This document shows, piece after piece, positions 1 to 6,818 of a DNA stretch of 64,000 nucleotides (position 1 is the first letter of the stretch; the number at the start of each line of letters is the position of its first letter). This DNA comes from Microbacterium sp. Leaf288. GTDB lineage: Bacteria; Actinomycetota; Actinomycetes; Actinomycetales; Microbacteriaceae. The stretch is taken from contig NZ_LMNI01000015.1 of assembly GCF_001422925.1 (NCBI RefSeq), positions 45,390 through 109,389 of the forward strand, given 5' to 3'. The position numbers and the translations under genes were made by a program. Under the pieces are notes generated by a model. It ran no database searches, was not told the origin of the DNA, and saw nothing but the letters and a program-made list of their open reading frames with translations.

Positions 1-12
1 GGTCAGATCCAT
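1..12 (-). CDS. Start of a leftward gene cut by the window edge
   Basis: Only four codons (Met-Asp-Leu-Thr) are inside the window, so no function can be given. The start is supported by a purine-rich ribosome-binding site (GGAAGGGAA) a few bases before the ATG. It is transcribed away from the window, in the same direction as the amine-utilisation genes that precede it, and two palindromes (36-55 and 76-95) lie just upstream of it. It could be a further enzyme or regulator of that cluster. Confidence 0.5.
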
Positions 13-35
13 GCTGTTCCCTTCCATTTCAGCCG

Positions 36-95
36 TGCGAAGTCCGGACTTTGCAGGATTCCGCGCCCCGCAGGCCGCGAAGTCCGGACATCGCA
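36..95. promoter_or_regulatory. Pair of operator-like palindromes
   Basis: A 20-bp near-perfect palindrome (TGCGAAGTCCGGACTTTGCA, 36-55) is repeated in a weaker form (CGCGAAGTCCGGACATCGCA, 76-95) exactly 40 bp further on, about four helical turns. Both share the core GCGAAGTCCGGAC. They lie between the aldehyde dehydrogenase stop and the ribosome-binding site of the leftward gene at position 12. That placement suggests a dimeric regulator binding twice in front of that gene. Confidence 0.5.
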
Positions 96-112
96 ACGGT
101 GGTGAATGCCGA

Positions 113-1474
113 TCACGAGGCGTCCGTCGCGAAGAAGACGTTCTTGGTCTCGGTGAAGTGCTCGGCGGCGTCGGGGCCGAGCTCGCGGCCGAGCCCCGAC
201 GCCTTCATGCCGCCGAACGGGGTCCAGTACCGCACCGAGGAGTGCGAGTTGACCGACAGCACGCCGCTCTTCACACCCCGAGAGACGCGTACGGCACGGC
301 CGAGGTTCTCCGTCCAGATCGAGCCGGCGAGACCGTAGATCGTGTCGTTCGCGAGACGGATCGCTCCGGCTTCGTCCTCGAACGGCAGCACCGCGACGAC
401 GGGTCCGAAGACCTCCTCGCGCGCGATGCGGTCGGCGGGGTCCGCCAGCACCACCGTGGGCGCGAACCAGAAGCCGTCTCCGGACGGCGCGGACCCACGG
501 AACGCGACGTCCGCACCATCGAGGAACCCTTCGACGGTCGAGCGATGCGAGGCCGAGATCAGCGGGCCCATCTCTGTCGCCTCGTCCGCGGGGTCGCCGA
601 CGCGCCAGGCCTGCACCGCGGGCTCGAGCAGCTCGAGGAACCGGTCGTACACCGATCGCTCGACGAGGATGCGGCTGCGGGCGCAGCAGTCCTGCCCGGC
701 GTTGTCGAACACCGCACCCGGTGCCGATGCCGCGGCCTTCTCGAGGTCGGCGTCGGCGAACACGATGTTGGCGCTCTTGCCGCCGAGCTCCAGGGTGACG
801 GGCTTGAGCTCGCGCGCACAGCCGGCCGCGACATCCGTCCCCACCGAGGTCGAGCCGGTGAAGACGACCTTGCGCACATCCGGGTGCGAGACGAACCGCT
901 GCCCGACGACCGAGCCCGACCCGGTGACGACCTCGAACAGCCCCTCGGGCAATCCGGCGAGAAGCGCGAGCTCCCCCAGCCGGATCGCCGTGAGCGGAGT
1001 CAGCTCGGCGGGCTTCAGCACGACGGCGTTGCCCGCGGCGAGCGCCGGCGCGAACCCCCATGACGCGATCGTCATCGGGAAGTTCCACGGCACGATGATG
1101 CCCACGACCCCGTACGGCTCGTGGAACGTCACGTCGAGCCCGCCGGCGACCGGGATCTGCTGCCCCGACAGCCGCTCGGGCGCCCCGGCGTAGAAGTTCA
1201 GCACCTGTGCGACGTGCGACGCCTCCCAGCGCGCCGAGCCGATCGGGTGACCCGAGTTCAGCACCTCCAGCTGCGCCAGCTCCTCGATGTGCGCCTCGAC
1301 CACCCGCGCGAACGACCGCAGCGCGTCGGCGCGCGCGACCGGCGGCAGCGACGCCCACGAACGCTGCGCGACGACGGCCCGCGAGATCGCAGCATCCGTC
1401 TGGTCCACGCTCGCGCGAGCGACCTCATGGATCGGCAGCGCGGTCGCCGGGTTGATGACGGTGAACACGCTCAT
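113..1474 (-). CDS. NAD(P)+-dependent aldehyde dehydrogenase of the amine cluster
   Basis: A 453-residue aldehyde dehydrogenase that should oxidise an aldehyde to the acid in the cytoplasm. Visible family features are the cofactor/oxyanion segment with PWNFPM, the FTGST nucleotide-binding turn, the general-base LELGG and the catalytic cysteine in GQDCCARS. I chose the ATG at 1474 because it overlaps the stop of the upstream gene (ATGA) and begins the conserved N-terminus; upstream codons are non-homologous read-through. It is the third gene of a glutamyl-ligase / hydrolase / dehydrogenase operon, so its substrate is probably a gamma-glutamylated amino-aldehyde. Whether that comes from ethanolamine or a diamine cannot be told from the enzyme alone. 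Confidence 0.9.
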   Translation of the reverse strand: MSVFTVINPATALPIHEVARASVDQTDAAISRAVVAQRSWASLPPVARADALRSFARVVEAHIEELAQLEVLNSGHPIGSARWEASHVAQVLNFYAGAPERLSGQQIPVAGGLDVTFHEPYGVVGIIVPWNFPMTIASWGFAPALAAGNAVVLKPAELTPLTAIRLGELALLAGLPEGLFEVVTGSGSVVGQRFVSHPDVRKVVFTGSTSVGTDVAAGCARELKPVTLELGGKSANIVFADADLEKAAASAPGAVFDNAGQDCCARSRILVERSVYDRFLELLEPAVQAWRVGDPADEATEMGPLISASHRSTVEGFLDGADVAFRGSAPSGDGFWFAPTVVLADPADRIAREEVFGPVVAVLPFEDEAGAIRLANDTIYGLAGSIWTENLGRAVRVSRGVKSGVLSVNSHSSVRYWTPFGGMKASGLGRELGPDAAEHFTETKNVFFATDAS

Positions 1475-2226
1475 GCGCTCGGCACTCCTCGCGATGCATA
1501 GACGGATGCCTCGGCCACGAGCCCCGCGAACAGCCGACGGTCCTCCTGGTTCTGCTCGGGGTGCCACTGCACGCCGAGCACGTAGCCCTCGCCGTCCGAC
1601 TCGAACGCCTGCACGAGTCCGTCGGTGTGGGCTGTCGCGACGAGTCCTTCGCCGAGGCGGTCGACGCCCTGGTGGTGGTAGCTGTGCACCTCGAGCGCAC
1701 CGGGTCCGACGAGCTCCGCCAGACGCGACCCTTCGTCGACGATGACGTCGTTCGTCGCGAAGATGCCCCCGCCGACACGGAATCGTTCGGTGCCGAGCGC
1801 CTCAGGCAGATGCTGATGCAGTGTGCCTCCGCGCGCGACGTTCACGAGCTGCAGGCCGCGGCAGATCGCGAGCACCGGAAGCCGGCGCTGCTCCGCGCCT
1901 CGGAACAGCGCGAGCTCCCAGGCGTCGCGATCCGGACGCGGAGCGTCGGTGCGCGGATGCCGCTCTGCCCCATAGAGCTCCGGCTGCACGTCGAGCCCTC
2001 CGGTGAGGATCAGGCCGTCGAGCCCGTTCAGCACAGCTTCGGCGGCGATCTCGGGGTCCGGCTGCGGCGGCAGCAGCACGGCCACACCGCCCGACGCCGT
2101 CACGGAGTCGAAGTAGACCTGCGGGAGGAACGCCGCACGGACGTCCCACACGCCCTGCTTCGCCTGCTCGAGGTAGGTCGTCAGACCGATCACGGGCTTG
2201 CGTCCTTCAGAGGCGTTCGAAGCCAC
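1471..2226 (-). CDS. Gamma-glutamyl-gamma-aminobutyrate hydrolase-like class I amidotransferase
   Basis: A 251-residue peptidase C26 / PuuD-type protein, expected to cleave a gamma-glutamyl amide and release glutamate plus the amino acid product. The nucleophile elbow is ICRGLQLVNV and the catalytic His-Glu pair is in VQWHPEQN near the C-terminus. GTG at 2226 is taken as the start. The gene overlaps the ligase upstream by 20 bp and the dehydrogenase downstream by 4 bp, so the three are almost certainly one translationally coupled operon. It would act after the ligase has glutamylated the amine and the dehydrogenase has oxidised it. Confidence 0.85.
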   Translation of the reverse strand: MASNASEGRKPVIGLTTYLEQAKQGVWDVRAAFLPQVYFDSVTASGGVAVLLPPQPDPEIAAEAVLNGLDGLILTGGLDVQPELYGAERHPRTDAPRPDRDAWELALFRGAEQRRLPVLAICRGLQLVNVARGGTLHQHLPEALGTERFRVGGGIFATNDVIVDEGSRLAELVGPGALEVHSYHHQGVDRLGEGLVATAHTDGLVQAFESDGEGYVLGVQWHPEQNQEDRRLFAGLVAEASVYASRGVPSA

Positions 2227-3568
2227 GGACCCTCTCCCAGTCGGTCACGGCGGCGTCGTAGGTCTCGACCTCGATGCGCGCCTGGTTCAGGTAGTGGTCG
2301 ACCATGTCGTCGCCGAACGCCGCCCGGGCGATGGCCGATTCGTCGAAGAGCTGCGCCGCCTCGCGCAACGTGGTCGGCAGGTGGTCGACGCCGGCCGTAT
2401 AGGCATTGCCCTCCAGCCGGTCGGGCAGGGGCAGTTCGTGCTCGATGCCGTGGAGGCCTCCCGCGATGATGGCGGCGATGCCGAGGTACGGGTTGACGTC
2501 GCCGCCCGGCACGCGGTTCTCGACGCGCAGCGACGAGCCGTGGCCGACCACCCGCAGCGCGCACGTGCGGTTGTCGACGCCCCACGCGACGCCGGTCGGG
2601 GCGAACGAGCCCTTCGCGAAGCGCTTGTACGAGTTGATGTTGGGCGCGTAGAGCAGCGTGAACTCCCGGAGAGTCGCCAGGACGCCGGCGATCCAGTGCT
2701 CCATGAGCGGGCTGAAGCCGTGCGCGCCGTCGCCGGCCATCACGGGGTCCCCCGTCGCCGAGCGCACCGACAGGTGGATGTGGCAGCTGTTGCCCTCCCG
2801 CTCGTTGAACTTGGCCATGAACGTGAGCGACTTGCCGTGATGTCCGGCGATCGCCTTCGCGCCGTTCTTATAGATCGCGTGCTGGTCCGCCGTCTGCTGC
2901 ACCTCGGCGAACCGGAACGCGATCTCCTGCTGGCCCAGGTTGCACTCGCCCTTGACACCCTCGGTGTAGAGGCCTGCCCCGTCCATCGACAGGCGGATGT
3001 CGCGCAGGAGAGGTTCGAGGCGGCCCGAGGCGAGCAGGTCGTAGTCGACGTTGTAGTCGGTGGACGGTGTGAGATCGCGATAGCCCTTGGCCCAGGCATC
3101 CCGATACGTGTCGTCGAAGACGATGAACTCGAGCTCCGTCCCGGAGAAGGCCACGAGACCGCGGTCGGCGAGCCGCTCGCGCTGGCGGTTCAGGATGTCG
3201 CGCGGCGACTGCACCACCGGATCGCCGTTCTCCCACGTGAGATCGGCCATGACCATCGCGGATCCGGGCAGCCACGGAATGCGTCGGAGGGTGGAGACGT
3301 CGGGCCGCAGCATCATGTCGCCGTAGCCGGTCTCCCAGCTCGACATCGCGTAGCCGTCGACGGTGTTCATATCGACGTCCACCGACAGCAGGTAGTTGCA
3401 CGCCTCCGCACCGTGCGGCAGCACCTCCTCCTGGAAGAGCCGCGCCGATACCCGCTTGCCGACGAGCCTGCCCTGGGCGTCGGCGAACGCGACGATGACG
3501 GTGTCGATGTCACCCGCGGCGATCGCGGCGTCGAGATCGGAGACGCTGAGAGGGGCCTGGGCCGTCAT
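2207..3568 (-). CDS. Glutamine synthetase-like gamma-glutamyl amine ligase
   Basis: A 453-residue glutamine synthetase-fold enzyme of the GlnA3/GlnA4/PuuA class, which ligate glutamate to an amine using ATP. The ATP-site segment ends in GNSCHIHLS instead of the GNGMHxHxS of true glutamine synthetase, and the C-terminal signature is ENRVPGGDVNPYL. I use the ATG at 3568 because GGAGGA stands 4 nt before it; an in-frame ATG 21 bp upstream has no such site. It is the first gene of the leftward operon and diverges from an ethanolamine-type permease. In Streptomyces coelicolor GlnA4 makes gamma-glutamylethanolamide; by context that is the best guess here, with a polyamine substrate as the alternative. 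Confidence 0.85.
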   Translation of the reverse strand: MTAQAPLSVSDLDAAIAAGDIDTVIVAFADAQGRLVGKRVSARLFQEEVLPHGAEACNYLLSVDVDMNTVDGYAMSSWETGYGDMMLRPDVSTLRRIPWLPGSAMVMADLTWENGDPVVQSPRDILNRQRERLADRGLVAFSGTELEFIVFDDTYRDAWAKGYRDLTPSTDYNVDYDLLASGRLEPLLRDIRLSMDGAGLYTEGVKGECNLGQQEIAFRFAEVQQTADQHAIYKNGAKAIAGHHGKSLTFMAKFNEREGNSCHIHLSVRSATGDPVMAGDGAHGFSPLMEHWIAGVLATLREFTLLYAPNINSYKRFAKGSFAPTGVAWGVDNRTCALRVVGHGSSLRVENRVPGGDVNPYLGIAAIIAGGLHGIEHELPLPDRLEGNAYTAGVDHLPTTLREAAQLFDESAIARAAFGDDMVDHYLNQARIEVETYDAAVTDWERVRGFERL

Positions 3569-3643
3569 GAGTCCTCCATTGGTGGGCAAGGCGTCCTTTT
3601 CGCCCCGCCCATTCCACCGTATCGGGCGTCGCGCGGGACGAAG

Positions 3644-3674
3644 TTGCTTCTAAAGGTAGACACGAAGTACCTTT
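3644..3674 (+). promoter_or_regulatory. Permease promoter with an embedded palindromic operator
   Basis: A candidate -35 TTGCTT (3644-3649) and -10 TACCTT (3668-3673) are 18 bp apart and face the permease. The arms AAAGGTA (3652-3658) and TACCTTT (3668-3674) form a perfect inverted repeat with a 9-bp centre. It lies inside the promoter and in the middle of the 180-bp divergent gap, where one repressor could control both directions. No regulator gene lies next to it in the window. Confidence 0.55.
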
Positions 3675-3748
3675 CGCGCCATTCTCTTGCCCAGAGGCGA
3701 TACATCCGTAGAAATCGCGCGCGCTTTCCCGAGAGCGAGGAGCCCGTC

Positions 3749-5308
3749 ATGTCAGATTCCCGATCCGTCGGCGGCGTCACCTACACGCAGGCCGGCAGCG
3801 AGTACTTCCAGAAACGCCAGCTCACCCGGGCAGCCGGATTCTGGGGTCTGTGGGGCCTCGGCGTCGCTGCGGTCGTCTCGGGCGACTTCTCGGGCTGGAA
3901 CTTCGGCCTCGGAGCCGCCGGCTGGGGCGGGCTGCTGATCGCGACGCTGATCATCATCGTCATGTACTTCGGCATGCTCTTCTCGATCGGCGAGATGTCG
4001 GCGGCGCTGCCCCACACGGGCGGTGCCTACTCGTTCGCCCGATCGGCGATGGGCCCCTGGGGCGGCTTCGTCACCGGCTTCGCCGAGACCATCGAGTACG
4101 TCTTCACCACGGGCGTGATCGTGCTCTTCTCCGCCGACTACCTGAACGGCATCTTCTCGATCCTCACCAGCGGGGCGTTCGACCTGAAGGCGGCGGGACT
4201 CCAGTGGGTCTGGTGGATCGTCCTCTACGCCGTGTTCATCGGTCTCAACACGGCGGGGGCCGCGATCTCGTTCCGTTTCGCCGTCGTCGTGTCGATCCTG
4301 ACCATCGGCATCCTCGTGCTCTTCGGCGTGCTCGCGTTCGCGAACGGCGCCGTGGACTTCTCCCGCGTGTGGGACATCGCGCCCGATGAGTCCGTCGCCG
4401 GATCGTCGGAGTTCCTGCCCTTCGGTGGCATGGGCATCCTGTTCGCCCTGCCGTTCGCGATGTGGTTCTTCCTCGGGATCGAAGAGCTCCCCCTCGCGGC
4501 AGAAGAGGCGCACAACCCTCAGAAGGACATCCCCCGCGCGGGCATCTGGGGCCTGCTGACGCTCATCTTCACCGGCGCCATCGTGCTGTTCCTGAACCCG
4601 GCGGTCACCGGCTCGGCCGCGATCGCGGCGAGCGGCGAACCGCTGCTCGACGGCTTCCGAGCGTTCCTGCCGCCCCAGCTGGCCGCGGTGCTCGCCCTGT
4701 TCGCCCTGATCGGCCTGCTCGCCTCGCTGCAGGGCATCATGTTCGCGTACGGACGCAACATGTACTCCCTGTCGCGCGCGGGCTATTACCCCAAGTTCCT
4801 GTCGCTCACGGGCAAGCGCCAGACGCCGTGGGTGGCTCTGCTCACGGGCGCGATCATCGGCTTCGTCGTGCTCGTCGGCGTCGACCTCATCACGAAGGCC
4901 AACGAGGACATCGGCGCCGTCTCGAACGCGATCGTGCTCAACATCGCGGTGTGGGGCGCTGTCATCTCCTACCTGCTGCAGATGGTGTCGTACATCGTGC
5001 TCAAGGTGAAGCTGCCGAACGTCGCGCGCCCGTACCGCAGCCCGGTCGGCATCGCAGGCGCCGCCATCGCCGGTGTCATCGCACTCGCGACGTTCATCGG
5101 CCAGTTCATCAATCCCGGATACACGGCCGCGATCATCGCGATCGGCGTGCTCTATGTCATCGGCCTCGTCATCTTCGCCCTCGTCGGCCGCCACCGCCTC
5201 GTGCTCTCTCCGGAAGAGGAGTACGCGCTGTCCGGCGGCCAGCACCGCGATCCGCAGGCGGAGGGCTACGACGCGATGGAGAAAGAGGTCTTCGACAACA
5301 AGCCCTAG
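3749..5308 (+). CDS. Ethanolamine-type APC permease
   Basis: A 519-residue amino acid-polyamine-organocation transporter with about twelve hydrophobic segments. The N-terminal stretch WGLGVAAVVSGDFSGWNFGL is typical of the ethanolamine permease (Eat) branch, followed by GGAYSFARSAMGPWGGF and the conserved EELPLAAEEAHNP loop. The ATG at 3749 fits the conserved N-terminus; a long in-frame extension further upstream runs through the intergenic region and the antisense of the ligase gene and is not coding. It diverges from the glutamyl-ligase operon and probably imports its substrate. The substrate is inferred from family and context. Confidence 0.85.
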   Translation: MSDSRSVGGVTYTQAGSEYFQKRQLTRAAGFWGLWGLGVAAVVSGDFSGWNFGLGAAGWGGLLIATLIIIVMYFGMLFSIGEMSAALPHTGGAYSFARSAMGPWGGFVTGFAETIEYVFTTGVIVLFSADYLNGIFSILTSGAFDLKAAGLQWVWWIVLYAVFIGLNTAGAAISFRFAVVVSILTIGILVLFGVLAFANGAVDFSRVWDIAPDESVAGSSEFLPFGGMGILFALPFAMWFFLGIEELPLAAEEAHNPQKDIPRAGIWGLLTLIFTGAIVLFLNPAVTGSAAIAASGEPLLDGFRAFLPPQLAAVLALFALIGLLASLQGIMFAYGRNMYSLSRAGYYPKFLSLTGKRQTPWVALLTGAIIGFVVLVGVDLITKANEDIGAVSNAIVLNIAVWGAVISYLLQMVSYIVLKVKLPNVARPYRSPVGIAGAAIAGVIALATFIGQFINPGYTAAIIAIGVLYVIGLVIFALVGRHRLVLSPEEEYALSGGQHRDPQAEGYDAMEKEVFDNKP

Positions 5309-5342
5309 GTGTTCGGCCAAAAACACCTTGTGCAGGGGAAGA

Positions 5343-5374
5343 GGAGCGGGGCGGCCTGGGGGACGCCCCGCTCC
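5343..5374 (+). terminator. Terminator hairpin after the permease
   Basis: A perfect 11-bp stem (GGAGCGGGGCG / CGCCCCGCTCC) closes a 10-nt loop 35 bp after the permease stop. There is no clear T-run, as is usual in high-G+C actinobacteria. Confidence 0.7.
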
Positions 5375-5400
5375 ACTGCGTCACACGGACGATCTGGAAC

Positions 5401-5427
5401 ACGGATGCTGTGCCCCGCGGCATCCGT
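5401..5427 (-). terminator. Probable terminator hairpin after the 5447-6142 gene
   Basis: The arms ACGGATGC (5401-5408) and GCATCCGT (5420-5427) pair perfectly around an 11-nt loop, 20 bp beyond the stop of the leftward gene. It uses the GGATGC/GCATCC word that recurs in other hairpins of this window. Confidence 0.5.
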
Positions 5428-5446
5428 CATCGGTCCGAGGTGTGCG

Positions 5447-6142
5447 TCAGTAGAGCAGGAACTGCTTCGGCTCGGTGGAGGGGATGCCGCCGATCTCGAC
5501 CGACAGGTGGTACGAGGCGCCGCCGCCGGGAGCCATCGGGCGGTTGCCGTCGGCGCAGGTGCCGACCGCGGAGCGCGTGCGATCCCACGAGAGGGCCGTC
5601 GCACTCGACACCGTCTGCCCGGCGGCGATCAGCACGATCATGTCGCTGGGCTCGCTCTGGCAGTCGGTCGAGCGCCACCAGATGTCGTCGCCGCTGGTGA
5701 CCGTGAACGACTGGGCGCTCGTGCCGACGTTCATCGTGCAGTCGGGACCGTTGTTGGTGAGCGTGATGGTGAACTGCGGCTGCTGATCGCCCGCATAGGT
5801 GTCGGCGCTGGTGACCGGCTCGACCGTGATCTCGCTCGCGACACAGGGCTGCGCAGTGGGAGTGGCGCCGGGCGTCGGGGTCTGCCCTTCGACGACAGCA
5901 CCTTCGACGGCCCCGGTGGCGGTTCCCCCGGTCGTCGCCTGCGACGACGGCACCGGCAGAGCCTCGGCCGTGTTCTTCGCCGGGGACTTCTCGTCGGACG
6001 AGGTCGTCGCCGCCCCCGCCCACGGCTGCGCGATGAGCAGCCAGACCACCGCGGCGATGACCAGCAGCCCGATGATCAGCACGAGCCGCCGGCGACGGTA
6101 GACCGCCTGGGAGGGGCGACGTCGGGGGCTGGTGCCGGTCAT
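5447..6142 (-). CDS. Single-pass membrane-anchored hypothetical protein
   Basis: A 231-residue protein of unknown function. It has an arginine-rich cytoplasmic N-terminus, one membrane segment (about residues 20-40, LVLIIGLLVIAAVVWLLI), a Ser/Thr/Pro/Ala-rich linker, and an extracellular domain of about 130 residues with four cysteines. The phrase FTITLTNNGPDCTMNVG resembles bacterial beta-sandwich domains such as DUF4232, but I do not assign it. The ATG at 6142 fits a leaderless start: TAGCCT lies 7 nt upstream and no ribosome-binding site is present. It is likely a cell-envelope protein exposed outside. Confidence 0.75.
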   Translation of the reverse strand: MTGTSPRRRPSQAVYRRRRLVLIIGLLVIAAVVWLLIAQPWAGAATTSSDEKSPAKNTAEALPVPSSQATTGGTATGAVEGAVVEGQTPTPGATPTAQPCVASEITVEPVTSADTYAGDQQPQFTITLTNNGPDCTMNVGTSAQSFTVTSGDDIWWRSTDCQSEPSDMIVLIAAGQTVSSATALSWDRTRSAVGTCADGNRPMAPGGGASYHLSVEIGGIPSTEPKQFLLY

Positions 6143-6220
6143 GCTCAACAGGCTAACGGCGGGCGTCGCCTTCTCCCGTCGGCGCGCCCCGGATGCCGCG
6201 ACCCGGCGGCCGCGCGAGCG

Positions 6221-6724
6221 TCAGAGACGCTTGATCATGCGGGTGTTGCCGAGGGTGTTCGGCTTCACGTGCGCGAGATCGAGGAACTCCGCGACACCCT
6301 CGTCAGGAGAGCGGATGAGCTGCGAGTACACGTCGGGGTCGACGACCTGCTCGCCGATCTGCTCGAACCCGCGACGCGTGAAGAAGTCGACCTCGAACGT
6401 CAGGCAGAACAGGCGAGAGAGGCCGAGCGTGCGGGCGTTCGTCTCGAGGCCCTCGACGATCGCGCGACCCACACCGTGGTGCAGCCAGCCGTCGGCGACG
6501 ATGAGGGTGCGGACCTCGCCGAGGTCCTCCCACATGACGTGCAGCGCGCCGCAGCCGATCAGGTCGCCGTTCGCATCCTCGGCGACGAGGAACTGCTGCG
6601 TCGCCTCGTACAGCACGACGAGGTCCTTGCCGAGGAGGATCCGCCGCTGCACGAACGGCTCGAGGAGCGCCTGAATGCGGCGGACGTCGCTCGTGCGCGC
6701 CGGCCTGACTGTGAACTCTGCCAC
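6221..6724 (-). CDS. argA: Amino-acid N-acetyltransferase (short GNAT-type N-acetylglutamate synthase)
   Basis: A 167-residue GNAT-fold protein of the short actinobacterial N-acetylglutamate synthase type, which starts arginine synthesis by acetylating glutamate from acetyl-CoA. Family features are VRPARTSDVRRIQALLEPFV at the N-terminus, the acetyl-CoA loop region GWLHHGVGRAIVEGLE, and LTFEVDFFTRRGFEQIG. GTG at 6724 is chosen because the protein then begins just before the conserved fold and TACGCT sits 6 nt upstream, the leaderless geometry seen at several genes here. Other arginine genes are not nearby, so the symbol rests on the family pattern only. Confidence 0.75.
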   Translation of the reverse strand: MAEFTVRPARTSDVRRIQALLEPFVQRRILLGKDLVVLYEATQQFLVAEDANGDLIGCGALHVMWEDLGEVRTLIVADGWLHHGVGRAIVEGLETNARTLGLSRLFCLTFEVDFFTRRGFEQIGEQVVDPDVYSQLIRSPDEGVAEFLDLAHVKPNTLGNTRMIKRL

Positions 6725-6772
6725 CCGTCCAGCGTAAGACCCCCCGCTCGCCGACGAACGCACCCACGAACG

Positions 6773-6806
6773 ACGAAGAGCGGATGCCGCAGCATCCGCT
6801 CTTCGT
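6773..6806 (-). terminator. Terminator hairpin after clpC
   Basis: A perfect 15-bp stem (ACGAAGAGCGGATGC / GCATCCGCTCTTCGT) with a 4-nt loop begins 12 bp after the clpC stop, between clpC and the acetyltransferase gene. It is one of the strongest hairpins in the window. Confidence 0.8.
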
Positions 6807-6818
6807 TCCGATCAGGGT

